Source of the DNA: Pseudonocardia kunmingensis
GTDB taxonomy: Bacteria > Actinomycetota > Actinomycetes > Mycobacteriales > Pseudonocardiaceae
Direction: 5' to 3'
Assembly: GCF_006716445.1 (NCBI RefSeq)
Contig: NZ_VFPA01000004.1
Span: 62,001-126,000 of the forward strand
DNA: 64,000 nt
Shown here one piece after another: positions 33,025 to 41,117 of the stretch (positions are counted from its first letter, which is position 1; each line of letters begins with the position of its first letter). Under the pieces are notes generated by a model that was not told the DNA's origin, did not search any database, and saw only the letters and a list, made by a program, of their open reading frames with translations. A program made the position numbers and the translations under genes.

Positions 33025-33084
33025 GCACCTTGGAGCCCTACTGCTGTTCTCGAGCCGAGATACAGCAGTAAGGCTCCAAGGTGC
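33025..33084. repeat. Long palindrome, copy 3
   Basis: Arms GCACCTTGGAGCCCTACTGC then TGT, with one mismatch and a loop of about 14 nt. It starts at the base after the nuclease gene stop and lies 10 bp before the end of the convergent epimerase gene. Confidence 0.85.
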
Positions 33085-33094
33085 GCTAGGGGTG

Positions 33095-34120
33095 TCAGGA
33101 GATGACGCGCATGCCCTCGTCCAGCTCGCCTGCCTGCTGGCGGGCGTTCAGGACTGCCAGGCGCGTGAACTTCTTGTCGAACGCCTCCTGGGTGAGGCCG
33201 CGCTCCTGGTACTCCTTCGCCAGCTGCGCCGCGCCGTCCGGGATGGACCACTGCGCCTCGAAGCCGAGCTCCTTGCGGGCGCGGGCGAAGTCGACGCGGT
33301 AGGAGCGCGGGTCGTTGCCGGCCTCACCGGTGATCGACAGCTCCGAGCCGGGCACGGCCTCGACCACGGCCTCCGCGATCTCGGCGACCGTGCGGTTGTT
33401 CTTCTCGGTACCCACGTTGTACGCGCGGGCGCGCACCACGTCGGCGGGCGCGGCGAGCGCGGCCACCACGGCACCGGCGATGTCCTCGGCGTGGGCCAGT
33501 GGGCGCCACGGCGTGCCGTCGGAGAGCACCTTGACCACGTTCGACAGGACGGCGTGGCCCACCAGGTTGTTCAGCACGATGTCGGCGCGCAGCCGCGGCG
33601 AGAAGCCGAACGCGGTGGCGTTGCGCATCGAGACCGGCACGAAGTCGCTGTCGGCGAGCTCGGCGAGGTCGTCCTCCACGCGCACCTTGGAGATCGCGTA
33701 GGGGGTGACCGGCTTGAGCGGGGCGTCCTCGTCGACGAGGTCGTCGCCGGACTGGGCGCCGTACACCGAGCAGGTGGAGGCGTAGACGAACCGACCCACG
33801 CCCGCCTCCTTCGACAGCCGGGCCAGGCGCGTGGACGCGTGGTGGTTGATGTCGTAGGTGATCTCGGGAGCGAGCGAGCCCAGCGGGTCGTTCGACAGTG
33901 CGGCCATGTGCACGACCGCGTCGAAGCCCTGCAGCTGCGACGTGGTGACGTCGCGCAGGTCGGTGGACAGACCCGGCACGTCGGGTGAGTCCAGCGAGCC
34001 GAGCACGCAGTCGGCGAACAGCCCGCTGTCCAGGCCGGTCACCTCGTGACCGGCCGCAGTGAGGATCGGGGCCATCACGGTGCCCAGGTAGCCCTGGTGC
34101 CCGGTCAGGAGGATGCGCAC
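33095..34120 (-). CDS. NAD-dependent sugar epimerase/dehydratase
   Basis: 341-residue extended short-chain dehydrogenase of the GalE/RmlB type acting on a nucleotide-sugar. RILLTGHQGYLGTVM is the NAD GxxGxxG fold. DAVVHMAALSNDPLG and YASTCSVYG, followed by the YAISKVRVEDDL catalytic YxxxK, are intact. Downstream, NVVKVLSDGTPWRPLAHAEDIA matches NDP-sugar epimerases such as StrE- or TylD-like proteins. It is the last gene of a minus-strand group with PIG-L deacetylase, nucleotidyltransferase and C-methyltransferase genes, which points to branched or deoxy-sugar synthesis. Confidence 0.85.
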   Translation of the reverse strand: MRILLTGHQGYLGTVMAPILTAAGHEVTGLDSGLFADCVLGSLDSPDVPGLSTDLRDVTTSQLQGFDAVVHMAALSNDPLGSLAPEITYDINHHASTRLARLSKEAGVGRFVYASTCSVYGAQSGDDLVDEDAPLKPVTPYAISKVRVEDDLAELADSDFVPVSMRNATAFGFSPRLRADIVLNNLVGHAVLSNVVKVLSDGTPWRPLAHAEDIAGAVVAALAAPADVVRARAYNVGTEKNNRTVAEIAEAVVEAVPGSELSITGEAGNDPRSYRVDFARARKELGFEAQWSIPDGAAQLAKEYQERGLTQEAFDKKFTRLAVLNARQQAGELDEGMRVIS

Positions 34121-34179
34121 GGGTGCTGTTTCCCTTCGGTCGGTCGTCTACTTCTGCGTCGAGCCGCTGAGCGGGCCCG

Positions 34180-34860
34180 TTACCGGATCCCGTCCATCGG
34201 GTCGGTGCCCGGGAGCGGCGCCACGCCGAGCACGAGCTTCGCGATGTGGAACGCCTCGGCGTAGCGGGCGTGGCACTGCACGCCGCGGATGCGGGCCAGC
34301 CCGGCGAACGTCTCGTGGTCGAACCAGGCGCGGTCGCGCTGCGAACCGTAGTGCTCGTGCAGCTTGGCGACCTTCTCCCGCAGCACGAGCTCGGAGAGCG
34401 GCAGGTAGGCCGTGGGCTGGGCGAGGTCGCCGTCCCACTTGAGGATCTCGTAGCCCAGCGTCAGGTGGTCGCGGAAGACCGTGGGGACGAGCTCGGCGAG
34501 CGTCCGGTGGTCCTGGTGGGCGTCGTGCGGAGAGGGAGCGAGGATCAGGTCCGGTTCGCCGTGGCTGCGCAGCTCCTCGACGGCGAGCTTGGCCCGCTCC
34601 CACCGCGTGGGCACCCGCCCGTCGGGCAGGTCGAGGACGGTGACGTCGAGCGCCGCGCCGGGGCAGAACGCGCTCAGCGCCGCGCGTTCCTCCTCCTCGC
34701 GGAGCGAGCCGCCGCCGGTGAGCACCAGCGCCGTGACGGTGACGCCGGGGTGGGCGCGGCACAGTTCCAGCAGCGCACCACCGGCGCCGATCGCGATGTC
34801 GTCGCAGTGGGCGCCGAGCAGCACCATCCGGTCGAGGCGCTCGGGCAGCAGGCTCAGCAC
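34180..34860 (-). CDS. PIG-L family deacetylase
   Basis: 226 residues. Zinc-dependent N-acetylglucosamine deacetylase fold, as in MshB and LmbE. The metal motif LGAHCDDIAIGAGGALLEL (HxDD) is at the N-terminus, and ILAPSPHDAHQDHRTLAELV supplies the third His. In this operon it probably de-N-acetylates a sugar precursor; the acceptor is unknown. It lies between the nucleotidyltransferase and epimerase genes, 10 bp after the former. Confidence 0.88.
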   Translation of the reverse strand: MLSLLPERLDRMVLLGAHCDDIAIGAGGALLELCRAHPGVTVTALVLTGGGSLREEEERAALSAFCPGAALDVTVLDLPDGRVPTRWERAKLAVEELRSHGEPDLILAPSPHDAHQDHRTLAELVPTVFRDHLTLGYEILKWDGDLAQPTAYLPLSELVLREKVAKLHEHYGSQRDRAWFDHETFAGLARIRGVQCHARYAEAFHIAKLVLGVAPLPGTDPMDGIR

Positions 34861-34870
34861 GGCACTCTGC

Positions 34871-35719
34871 TCAGCGTTCGACGAGCTCGTCCTGCATCGC
34901 CGCGATCGCGGCCTGCAGGGGATCCGGGCCGGGCACCGGCTCCTCGGGGTCGCGCTCCCACAGCATCCACGGGCGGTTCCCGGCCTGGTAGGCCGCCTCC
35001 AGGGCGTGCCGCTCCTTCACCGTGTCGGCCGGCTGCCAGAACCCGCGGTGCTGGTAGCCCAGCAGGCGGCCCTCCTTCGCCAGCGGCCGGCACGCGTCCG
35101 CGATCAGGTCGCCGCCCGGGGGCAGGTAGTCGAAGATCTCCGGGCGCAGCACGAAGTAGCCGCCGTTCTCCCACAGCGGCATCTCCTGCAGCGTCGAGAT
35201 GCCCCCGACCAGCCCGTCGTCACCCATCTCCACGCAGTGGAAGGCCGACTGCGGCGGCACCGCCAGCAGCGCCCCGACCGCCGTGGAGCGGCGGAACCGG
35301 TCGATCATCGAGTCCAGCGGCAGGTCGGTGAGCACGTCGGCGTAGTTGGCCAGGAACATCTCCTCACGCTGCACGTGCCTGCGCACGCGGCGCAGCCGCT
35401 CCCCGATCGGCGAGTCGAGCCCGGTGTGCACGAACGTGATCGTCCAGTCCGAGATGTCGCTGCCCAGCAGCTGCACGTCCCCGCCGCGGAGCACGAAGTC
35501 GTTGGACGCGGTCTCGGAGTAGTTGAGGAAGAAGTCCTTGATGTGGTGCGCCCCGTAGCCCAGGCACAGCACGAAGTCCTTGTGGCCGAAATGCGCGTAA
35601 TAGCGCATCACGTGCCAGATCAGCGGCCGCGGGCCGACCGGGTGCATCGGCTTGGGCAGGTCGGACACGCCGTCCCGCATGCGCATCCCGTACCCACCGC
35701 AGAACAGCACGACCTTCAC
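34871..35719 (-). CDS. Sugar-1-phosphate nucleotidyltransferase (RfbF-like)
   Basis: 282 residues from GTG 35719. KVVLFCGGYGMRMRDGVSDL then PKPMHPVGPRPLIWHVMRYY is the nucleotide- and sugar-phosphate-binding start. HFGHKDFVLCLGYGAHHIKDFF and DWTITFVHTGLDSPIGERLRRV fit glucose-1-phosphate cytidylyltransferase (RfbF). MFLANYADVLTDLPLDSMI and ENGGYFVLRPEIFDYLPPGGDLI complete the fold. It would make CDP- or dTDP-hexose for the adjoining methyltransferase and epimerase. Its GTG overlaps the upstream methyltransferase stop (GTGA). Confidence 0.87.
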   Translation of the reverse strand: MKVVLFCGGYGMRMRDGVSDLPKPMHPVGPRPLIWHVMRYYAHFGHKDFVLCLGYGAHHIKDFFLNYSETASNDFVLRGGDVQLLGSDISDWTITFVHTGLDSPIGERLRRVRRHVQREEMFLANYADVLTDLPLDSMIDRFRRSTAVGALLAVPPQSAFHCVEMGDDGLVGGISTLQEMPLWENGGYFVLRPEIFDYLPPGGDLIADACRPLAKEGRLLGYQHRGFWQPADTVKERHALEAAYQAGNRPWMLWERDPEEPVPGPDPLQAAIAAMQDELVER

Positions 35720-37005
35720 GAGACCACCTCGAGCTCGGGGATCGGGAACACCAGCTTGCCGCCCCACTCGCGCACGTAGGACAGCTGCTCGATCAGCTCG
35801 TCCCGCAGGTTCCACGGCAGGACGAGGACGTAGTCGGGCCGGTCGGCAGCGATCTGCTCCGGCGCCAGCACGGGGATCCGCATCCCCGGCGTGTACTTGC
35901 CGTGCTTGTAGGGGTTGCGGTCGACCGTGTAGGCGAGCAGGTCCGGGCGGATGCCGCAGTAGTTCAGCAGCGTGTTGCCCTTGCCCGGGGCGCCGTACCC
36001 GACGACCGACCGGCCGGCGCGCCGCGCGTCGACGAGGAACGCCACCAGGTCGTCGCGCACCCGCGACACCGCCTCGGCGAACCCGTCGTGGCCCTCCGCG
36101 GTGTGCAGCCCTGCGGCCTCCTCGGCGGCCAGCACCTCGCGCACCCGCTCGGACGGCTCGCCCGCCACCTCGCTGGGCCGGGCCCACATGCGGATCGACC
36201 CGCCGTGGGTGTCGAGCAGCTCCACGTCGACCAGGCTCAGCCCGCCGGCCGCGAGCGCCCGCTGCCCGGTGAGCAGCGTGTAGTACTGGAAGTGCTCGTG
36301 GTAGATCGTGTCGAACTGGGTGCGCTCCACCAGCGTCAGCAGGTGCTGCACCTCGATCGAGACCCACCCGTCGTCGGCCACCATGGAGCGCAGCCCGTGC
36401 GTGAACCCGATGACGTCGGGGATGTGCGCGTAGACGTTGTTGAGGCACACCAGATCGGCCGGCCCGTGCTCGGCACGCACCTGCTCACCCGTCTCGGGGG
36501 TGAGGAACGCCGTCAGCGTCGGCACGCCCTTCTCGCGGGCGGCCTCGCCGACGTTCACCGACGGCTCGACGCCCAGGCACCGGATCCCGCGCTGCACCGC
36601 GTGCTGCAGCAGGTAGCCGTCGTTGCTCGCGACCTCGACGACGAACGACTCCGGTCCCAGCCCGAGCCGCTCCACGGCACCGTCGACGAACCGGCGGGCG
36701 TGCTCCACCCAGGACGTCGAGAACGACGAGAAGTACGCGTACTCGGTGAAGGTGTCCTCGGGCGTGATCAGCGGCGGGAGCTGGGCGAGCAGGCACTGCT
36801 CACAGACCCGCACGTGCAGCGGGTAGGTCAGCTCCGGCGCCTCGGTCTCCTCCGCCGTGAGGATCCGCTCGCACGGCGGCGTGGCCCCGAGGTCGAGGAA
36901 GCTCCGCAGCTGCGTGGAACCGCAGAGCCGGCACGTCAGCGCCGGAACGTCAGCTCGTGTCCCCCCGGACTCGTCATCGGTCTGGACGGCGTTGTCGGTC
37001 AGCAC
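35716..37005 (-). CDS. NDP-hexose C-methyltransferase (TylC3/NovU-like)
   Basis: 429-residue SAM enzyme. The N-terminal zinc module has CRLCGST and CEQCLLAQ. TPEDTFTEYAYFSSFSTSW and the SAM-binding EVASNDGYLLQHAVQRGI follow. DLVCLNNVYAHIPDV and FDTIYHEHFQYYTLLTG hold the conserved His pair. The C-terminal SAM-associated half ends with VGYGAPGKGNTLLNYCGI then DYVLVLPWNLRDEL. The family adds a methyl to C-3 of keto-sugars in antibiotics and some cell-wall glycans. It heads the four-gene sugar operon, and 37006-37177 holds its promoter region. Confidence 0.88.
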   Translation of the reverse strand: MLTDNAVQTDDESGGTRADVPALTCRLCGSTQLRSFLDLGATPPCERILTAEETEAPELTYPLHVRVCEQCLLAQLPPLITPEDTFTEYAYFSSFSTSWVEHARRFVDGAVERLGLGPESFVVEVASNDGYLLQHAVQRGIRCLGVEPSVNVGEAAREKGVPTLTAFLTPETGEQVRAEHGPADLVCLNNVYAHIPDVIGFTHGLRSMVADDGWVSIEVQHLLTLVERTQFDTIYHEHFQYYTLLTGQRALAAGGLSLVDVELLDTHGGSIRMWARPSEVAGEPSERVREVLAAEEAAGLHTAEGHDGFAEAVSRVRDDLVAFLVDARRAGRSVVGYGAPGKGNTLLNYCGIRPDLLAYTVDRNPYKHGKYTPGMRIPVLAPEQIAADRPDYVLVLPWNLRDELIEQLSYVREWGGKLVFPIPELEVVS

Positions 37006-37177
37006 CGCGGCGACCCCCCGTTGTCGCGAGGTGCGCTCTCTCCCCTGCGCACGGGCGCCAGTCTTCCACGAGCGGCGAGGCGGGGACGCCGGGGTGGGGT
37101 GGCGCGGCGCCGGGGAGATCGACTGCGCCGGTGACCGGGCGGTTCCGGTTCGGGCTGGTCAGGACGGACCGACCGGC

Positions 37178-38128
37178 TCAGCCGGCGGTGAGGCGGCTGA
37201 GCCGGCGCGTGGTCGGCCACCGGACGTCGTAGGCCCACCCGAAGCGCTCGAAGATCCAGATGAGCCGCGCCGAGATGTCGATCTGCCCGCGGAGCACGCC
37301 GTGGCGGGCGCACGTGGGGTCGGCGTGGTGCAGGTTGTGCCAGGACTCGCCCATGGACAGGATCGCCAGCGGCCAGAAGTTGCGCGAGCGGTCGCGCGAC
37401 CGGAAGGGCCGCTCACCGATCATGTGGCAGATCGAGTTGATCGACCAGGTGACGTGGTTGGAGATCGCGAGCCGCACGAGGCCGCCCCAGAAGAACCCGG
37501 TGATCGCCCCGCTCCAGGACCACGAGAGGAGCGCACCCAGCGCCGCGGGCAGCAGCAGGCTGACCGCCACCCAGACCCCGAACGTCCGGCTCACCCGCAC
37601 GATCGCGCGGTCGGCGAGCAGGTCCGGGATGAAGCGGCGCTGGTTCGTCTCGTTGCGGTCGAAGAACCAGGTCATGTGGGCGTGCAGGAACCCGCGCGCG
37701 ACCGCGAGCGGCGACGTGCCGAACAGCCACGGCGAGTGCGGGTCGCCCTCCCGGTCGGAATAGGCGTGGTGGCGGCGGTGGTCGGCGACCCAGTTGAGGA
37801 CGTTGCCCTGCACGGCCAGCGAGCCGGTGATCGCCATCGCGACCCGCAGCCACGGCTTCGCCTTGAACGACTTGTGGGTGAAGTGGCGGTGGAAGCCGAC
37901 CGTGACGCCCAGCACCGCGATCACGTAGAACACCGCGAGCAGCAGCAGGTCGTGCCAGTCGACACCCCAGCCCCACACGAGCGGCACGGCCGCCACGAGC
38001 GCCACCATCGGCACCGCGACGAACACGTAGATCAACGAGTGCTGCAGTGCCGTGCGCCGCCCGGAGATCACCGGGTTCGGTCCCGACGTCAGCGGGTCCT
38101 TGACGCCGTCCTCGGCGGTGGCGGTCAT
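37178..38128 (-). CDS. Acyl-CoA/fatty-acid delta-9 desaturase
   Basis: 316-residue membrane di-iron desaturase that introduces a double bond to tune membrane fluidity. All three His boxes are present: GFHRHFTH (about 79-85), ADHRRHHAYSD (about 116-125) and ESWHNLHHADPT (about 275). Four TM helices are arranged in two pairs. Paired hydrophobic stretches include IYVFVAVPMVALVAAVPLVWG and LLLLAVFYVIAVLGVTVG. It is like mycobacterial DesA3 and cyanobacterial DesC. It stands alone, upstream of the tRNA-Gln gene on the opposite strand. Confidence 0.93.
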   Translation of the reverse strand: MTATAEDGVKDPLTSGPNPVISGRRTALQHSLIYVFVAVPMVALVAAVPLVWGWGVDWHDLLLLAVFYVIAVLGVTVGFHRHFTHKSFKAKPWLRVAMAITGSLAVQGNVLNWVADHRRHHAYSDREGDPHSPWLFGTSPLAVARGFLHAHMTWFFDRNETNQRRFIPDLLADRAIVRVSRTFGVWVAVSLLLPAALGALLSWSWSGAITGFFWGGLVRLAISNHVTWSINSICHMIGERPFRSRDRSRNFWPLAILSMGESWHNLHHADPTCARHGVLRGQIDISARLIWIFERFGWAYDVRWPTTRRLSRLTAG

Positions 38129-38334
38129 CGTGCTCCTCGGGGTCGGGCGACGCGGTCACCGGGCGGTGTGCCGATCGCGGTCCGTCGGCGAGGTTAGGCG
38201 ACCCTCGTGTCCTCCACACCCACCGCACGCCGAACAACGGGCGAACCGGCCGAAGCGCCCGGACACCACCACCCGTACCGCCAACGTGGTGCCCCGCCGG
38301 CGCGTTCCCGGGTCGTGCCAGGATGGACACCTGA

Positions 38335-38405
38335 TCCGCCGTGGTGTAACGGCAGCACCTCGGATTTTGGTTCCGATGGTCCAGGTTCGAATCCTGGCGG
38401 CGGAG
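38335..38405 (+). tRNA. tRNA-Gln (UUG)
   Basis: 71 nt. The acceptor stem TCCGCCG pairs with CGGCGGA, with discriminator G. The D arm is GTGTAACGGCAGCAC. The anticodon stem TCGGA/TCCGA encloses TTTTGGT, so the anticodon is UUG. The T arm CCAGG-TTCGAAT-CCTGG is standard. The 3' CCA is not encoded. It lies about 145 nt before the vWA gene on the same strand. Confidence 0.93.
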
Positions 38406-38548
38406 CGGCTGGTGGCGCAGGTGTCGCAGTTCTGGCCCTCGAGACCGAGGGGCAGAACTGGGGCGCGCCGACAACGCGCTCGTGTGCGCCCCATCCGCGG
38501 GCCGCAACCGGACGCCGGCGGCGCAGACCGTCCCCCGGAGGAGACCCC

Positions 38549-39280
38549 TTGAAGTCGATCAACCTCGTGAAGGATCCGGCCGGCGCGCCCGCAGTCGACC
38601 TGGCCGAGCTCGGCGACGCGCACATGAACCTGGCCAAGCGCGCGCAGAAGGCCGGAATCTCCCTCTCGAAGCGCGACCTCGCCGGCGTCCGCGCCCAGGC
38701 CGTCCTGCTCCTCGACCACTCCGCGTCGATGCGCAGCGACTACAAGAACGGCACCGTGCAGATGCTCGTCGAGCGCGCGCTCGGGTTCGCGCTGCAGATC
38801 GACGTCGACGGCGAGATCCCGGTCATCCCCTTCGACTCGCGCGTGTGGCCCACCACGGTCGTGGGCGTCCACAACTACGAAGGTGCCGTCGACCGGGACG
38901 TGTTCCGCAACGGGAAGATGGGATCGACGAACCTCGCGGGAGCGCTGCAGGAGTTGCTAGCGATGGCCAAGAGCGCGAGCTCGCCGATCTTCGCGATCAT
39001 CGTGACGGACGGGTCTCCCGACTCACGAACGGCGGCAACCCGGCTGGTGTGCGAGCTCGCGGCCTACCCGGTGTTCATCAAGTTCCTGGCGATCCGGCCG
39101 GTCGACTACCTGCAGACGCTCGATGACCTCGGACCGGCGAAGCGGCCGCTCGACAACGTGGACGCCAAGTTCATCCCGGACCCGGGTGGCATGAGCGACC
39201 TCGCATTCGCGGACGCGATGGTCGACGAGTGGGACAGCTGGATCAAGGAGGCGACCGGCGCGGGGGTCCTCTCGTCCTGA
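38549..39280 (+). CDS. vWA-domain protein of the TerF/TerY type
   Basis: 243 residues from TTG 38549, with a strong GGAGGAG ribosome site at 38537-38543. The N-terminal 40 residues are helical and basic (AHMNLAKRAQKAGISLSKRD). Then comes a von Willebrand A fold with the MIDAS metal site: LLLDHSASMRSDYKNG (DxSxS), GSTNLAGALQELL, and IIVTDGSPDSRTA. The C-terminus FIPDPGGMSDLAFADAMVDEWDSWI matches vWA proteins linked to tellurium-resistance (Ter) and general stress clusters. No terD, terB or other ter genes are visible here. The following gene starts 39 bp on and is probably co-transcribed. Confidence 0.85.
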   Translation: MKSINLVKDPAGAPAVDLAELGDAHMNLAKRAQKAGISLSKRDLAGVRAQAVLLLDHSASMRSDYKNGTVQMLVERALGFALQIDVDGEIPVIPFDSRVWPTTVVGVHNYEGAVDRDVFRNGKMGSTNLAGALQELLAMAKSASSPIFAIIVTDGSPDSRTAATRLVCELAAYPVFIKFLAIRPVDYLQTLDDLGPAKRPLDNVDAKFIPDPGGMSDLAFADAMVDEWDSWIKEATGAGVLSS

Positions 39281-39318
39281 CCTTTGCGCCGAGGCTCACC
39301 CGGGGAGGAGGTCGCCCG

Positions 39319-39711
39319 ATGCGTCGCTGGGTGTGGACGACCCGGCCCGAGGCCTACCCGGATCTGGACCTCCCCGGGGCCTCCTGGTGCTGCTCCCCCG
39401 CCACGCGGGCAGGCGACCTCGGCGTGGTGTACCGGTCGCGGGAGCGCAAGGACATCAGCCACCTCGTCGCGGTCCGCTCCGACGCGGTGGTCACAGGCGG
39501 CGCCCCGGTCTGCGACGTGCGGCTGGTCGCGCGGTTCCCGCAACCGCTGCCGCTCGCGCGGATGCGGGCCGATCCCGTGCTGCGGGAGTGGCCGGCGCTG
39601 CGGGCCGGATTCGTGCAGCGGTGCTTCCCGGTCCCGGACGCGGTGTGGACGCGCCTGTGCGAGCTGCTGGGAATCCCGGACGCGACGAACGGCACTTCCG
39701 TCGCCCCCTAG
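39319..39711 (+). CDS. EVE/PUA-like domain protein
   Basis: 130 residues. ATG 39319 follows GGAGGAGG. The pattern MRRWVWTTRPEAY, ASWCCSPATRAGDLGVVYRS, DISHLVAVRSDAVVTGGAPV and the C-terminal MRADPVLREWPALRAGFVQR then PDAVWTRLCELL fits small EVE/ASCH-type PUA-like domains, which bind modified bases in RNA or DNA. The assignment rests on pattern alone. The stop codon lies inside a perfect 19-bp stem-loop. It probably works with the upstream vWA protein. Confidence 0.6.
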   Translation: MRRWVWTTRPEAYPDLDLPGASWCCSPATRAGDLGVVYRSRERKDISHLVAVRSDAVVTGGAPVCDVRLVARFPQPLPLARMRADPVLREWPALRAGFVQRCFPVPDAVWTRLCELLGIPDATNGTSVAP

Positions 39712-39731
39712 CCGACGGAAGTGCCGTTCGT
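39685..39731. terminator. 19-bp perfect stem-loop spanning a stop codon
   Basis: Arms ACGAACGGCACTTCCGTCG (39685-39703) and its exact complement (39713-39731) flank a 9-nt loop that contains the TAG stop of the EVE-like gene. A stem this strong should stop transcription, although TGTTCTGC rather than a T-run follows. It could also be a protein-binding palindrome. The stem reaches back into the coding region by about 8 codons. Confidence 0.6.
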
Positions 39732-39838
39732 TGTTCTGCTCAGCGACCGCCGGGACGCGGCGGCGGCTCGGGCGGACGCCCGTTCCCCGTGCACCTCATG
39801 TCAACCCCTCTTCCCCTCGAGATCGCCTCGGCCGCCCC

Positions 39839-40276
39839 TCAGTCGAGGGCGGCGTCCAGCGTGATCGTGGTGCCTGCCAGTGCCTTGCTGACCGGGCAGC
39901 CGGCCTTGGCCGCCTGGGCGGCCTGCTCGAACGCGGCCGCGTCGAGCCCCTCGACCTCGGCGCGGACCGTCAGCGCGATCTCCGAGATCCGGAACCCGCC
40001 CGCGGGGTCCGCGCCCAGCGTCACGTCGGCCTTCACGTCGAGCGACTGCGGCGTGCCCCCCGCGCGGCCGATCTCCGCCGAGAGCGCCATCGCGTAGCAC
40101 GCCGTGTGCGCCGCCCCGATGAGCTCCTCGGGGCTGGTGGTGCCGTCCGCTGCGTCCGCGGTCCGCTTCGGGAAGCTGACGTCGAACGTGCCGACGCCGC
40201 TGCTGGTGAGCTCGACCTGGCCGGAGCCCTCCTGGATCGAGCCGTTCCAGGCCGTCCGGGCGGTGCGCGTCGCCAT
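39839..40276 (-). CDS. OsmC-family peroxiredoxin
   Basis: 145 residues from ATG 40276 (GGAAGGGA ribosome site 8 nt upstream). The two redox cysteines are present: Cys60 in ELIGAAHTACYAMALSAEI and Cys127 in AAKAGCPVSKALAG. This subfamily (OsmC rather than Ohr) reduces organic and lipid hydroperoxides in the cytosol. An in-frame ATG at 40309 would lengthen it by 11 residues. Confidence 0.92.
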   Translation of the reverse strand: MATRTARTAWNGSIQEGSGQVELTSSGVGTFDVSFPKRTADAADGTTSPEELIGAAHTACYAMALSAEIGRAGGTPQSLDVKADVTLGADPAGGFRISEIALTVRAEVEGLDAAAFEQAAQAAKAGCPVSKALAGTTITLDAALD

Positions 40277-40393
40277 GGTGTGCGGTCCCTTCCTCGTCGT
40301 CGGTTCCACCCTGACAACTGGCTCGTCGCGCGGATCATCCGCGATGGCACCGACGATGAGCCGACCGGTGGGTGACCGACGGCGAACGGTCGA

Positions 40394-40864
40394 CTACCGG
40401 ACCTCGACCCGATCGTCGACCTGGAGGAAGTCGTAGAACTGGATGGCGTCCTCGTGACCGAGGCGCACGCATCCCGAGGAGTTGCTGTCGAGGCTGCCCT
40501 CGTGGAACGCGATGCCGCCCTCGGCGAAGAACACGGCGAACGGCATCGGCGCGCCGTCGTGCTCCTTGCTGCGGTGGTAGGTGTTCTTCCACTCGACCCG
40601 GAAGTCACCGGTCGGGGTCTCGTGGCCCGGCGAGCCCGGGCTGATCGGGACCGGCCCCCGCACCACCGTCCCGTCCTCGATGAGCCAGGCGTGCTTGGCG
40701 GCCAGGTCGACGCACGCCCGGGCCTCGTCGCTGCAGGGCGTGCCCGCGACCTGCCCGTCCTCGGCGTGCGCGGTGCCGGCGACCCCCCACCCGGCGAGCA
40801 CCACCAGCACGGCCGCCACCACCGAACCCGGACGCAGGTGAGCGGCCCTGCTGTGCTTGCCCAT
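40394..40864 (-). CDS. Small L,D-transpeptidase (YkuD domain)
   Basis: 156 residues from ATG 40864. A signal peptide covers about 1-34 (VVAAVLVVLAGWGVAGTAHA), so the protein is exported. The YkuD fold reads PGSPGHETPTGDFRVEWKNT, then AVFFAEGGIAFHEGSLDSNS and SSGCVRLGHEDA. The catalytic Cys132 and His121 fit H-x10-S-x-G-C. It would make 3-3 cross-links or attach proteins to peptidoglycan. Divergent to glmU with a 253-bp gap. Confidence 0.9.
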   Translation of the reverse strand: MGKHSRAAHLRPGSVVAAVLVVLAGWGVAGTAHAEDGQVAGTPCSDEARACVDLAAKHAWLIEDGTVVRGPVPISPGSPGHETPTGDFRVEWKNTYHRSKEHDGAPMPFAVFFAEGGIAFHEGSLDSNSSGCVRLGHEDAIQFYDFLQVDDRVEVR

Positions 40865-41117
40865 CGAACGCCTTCCCCTGTTGGTGCCTCCGTGTCCGGT
40901 CCGTGACGATTCCGGCACGCAGCGTGCTCGGCCGGGACAACGACGGGCTGCCCGTGCCGGTTACGCCGCCTCACCGGGTGGCAGCGCACGGACGGGCGAC
41001 CCCGTACGATTCCCCGGTCCCGACCGCCGGCACCGGCGCGTCGAGCCGCGCCCCCGCGGCATCGCCGTTCCGCTCGCCGCGCCGGTCCGCAGCAGCAGAA
41101 CCAGGGAGAGGGCTGAG

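Noticed and set aside
31670..33084. Insertion sequence flanked by inverted repeats
   Set aside because: Each palindrome is a complete hairpin on its own, so the copies are not IS ends, and the genes between them (DUF2277, DUF559) are not transposases.
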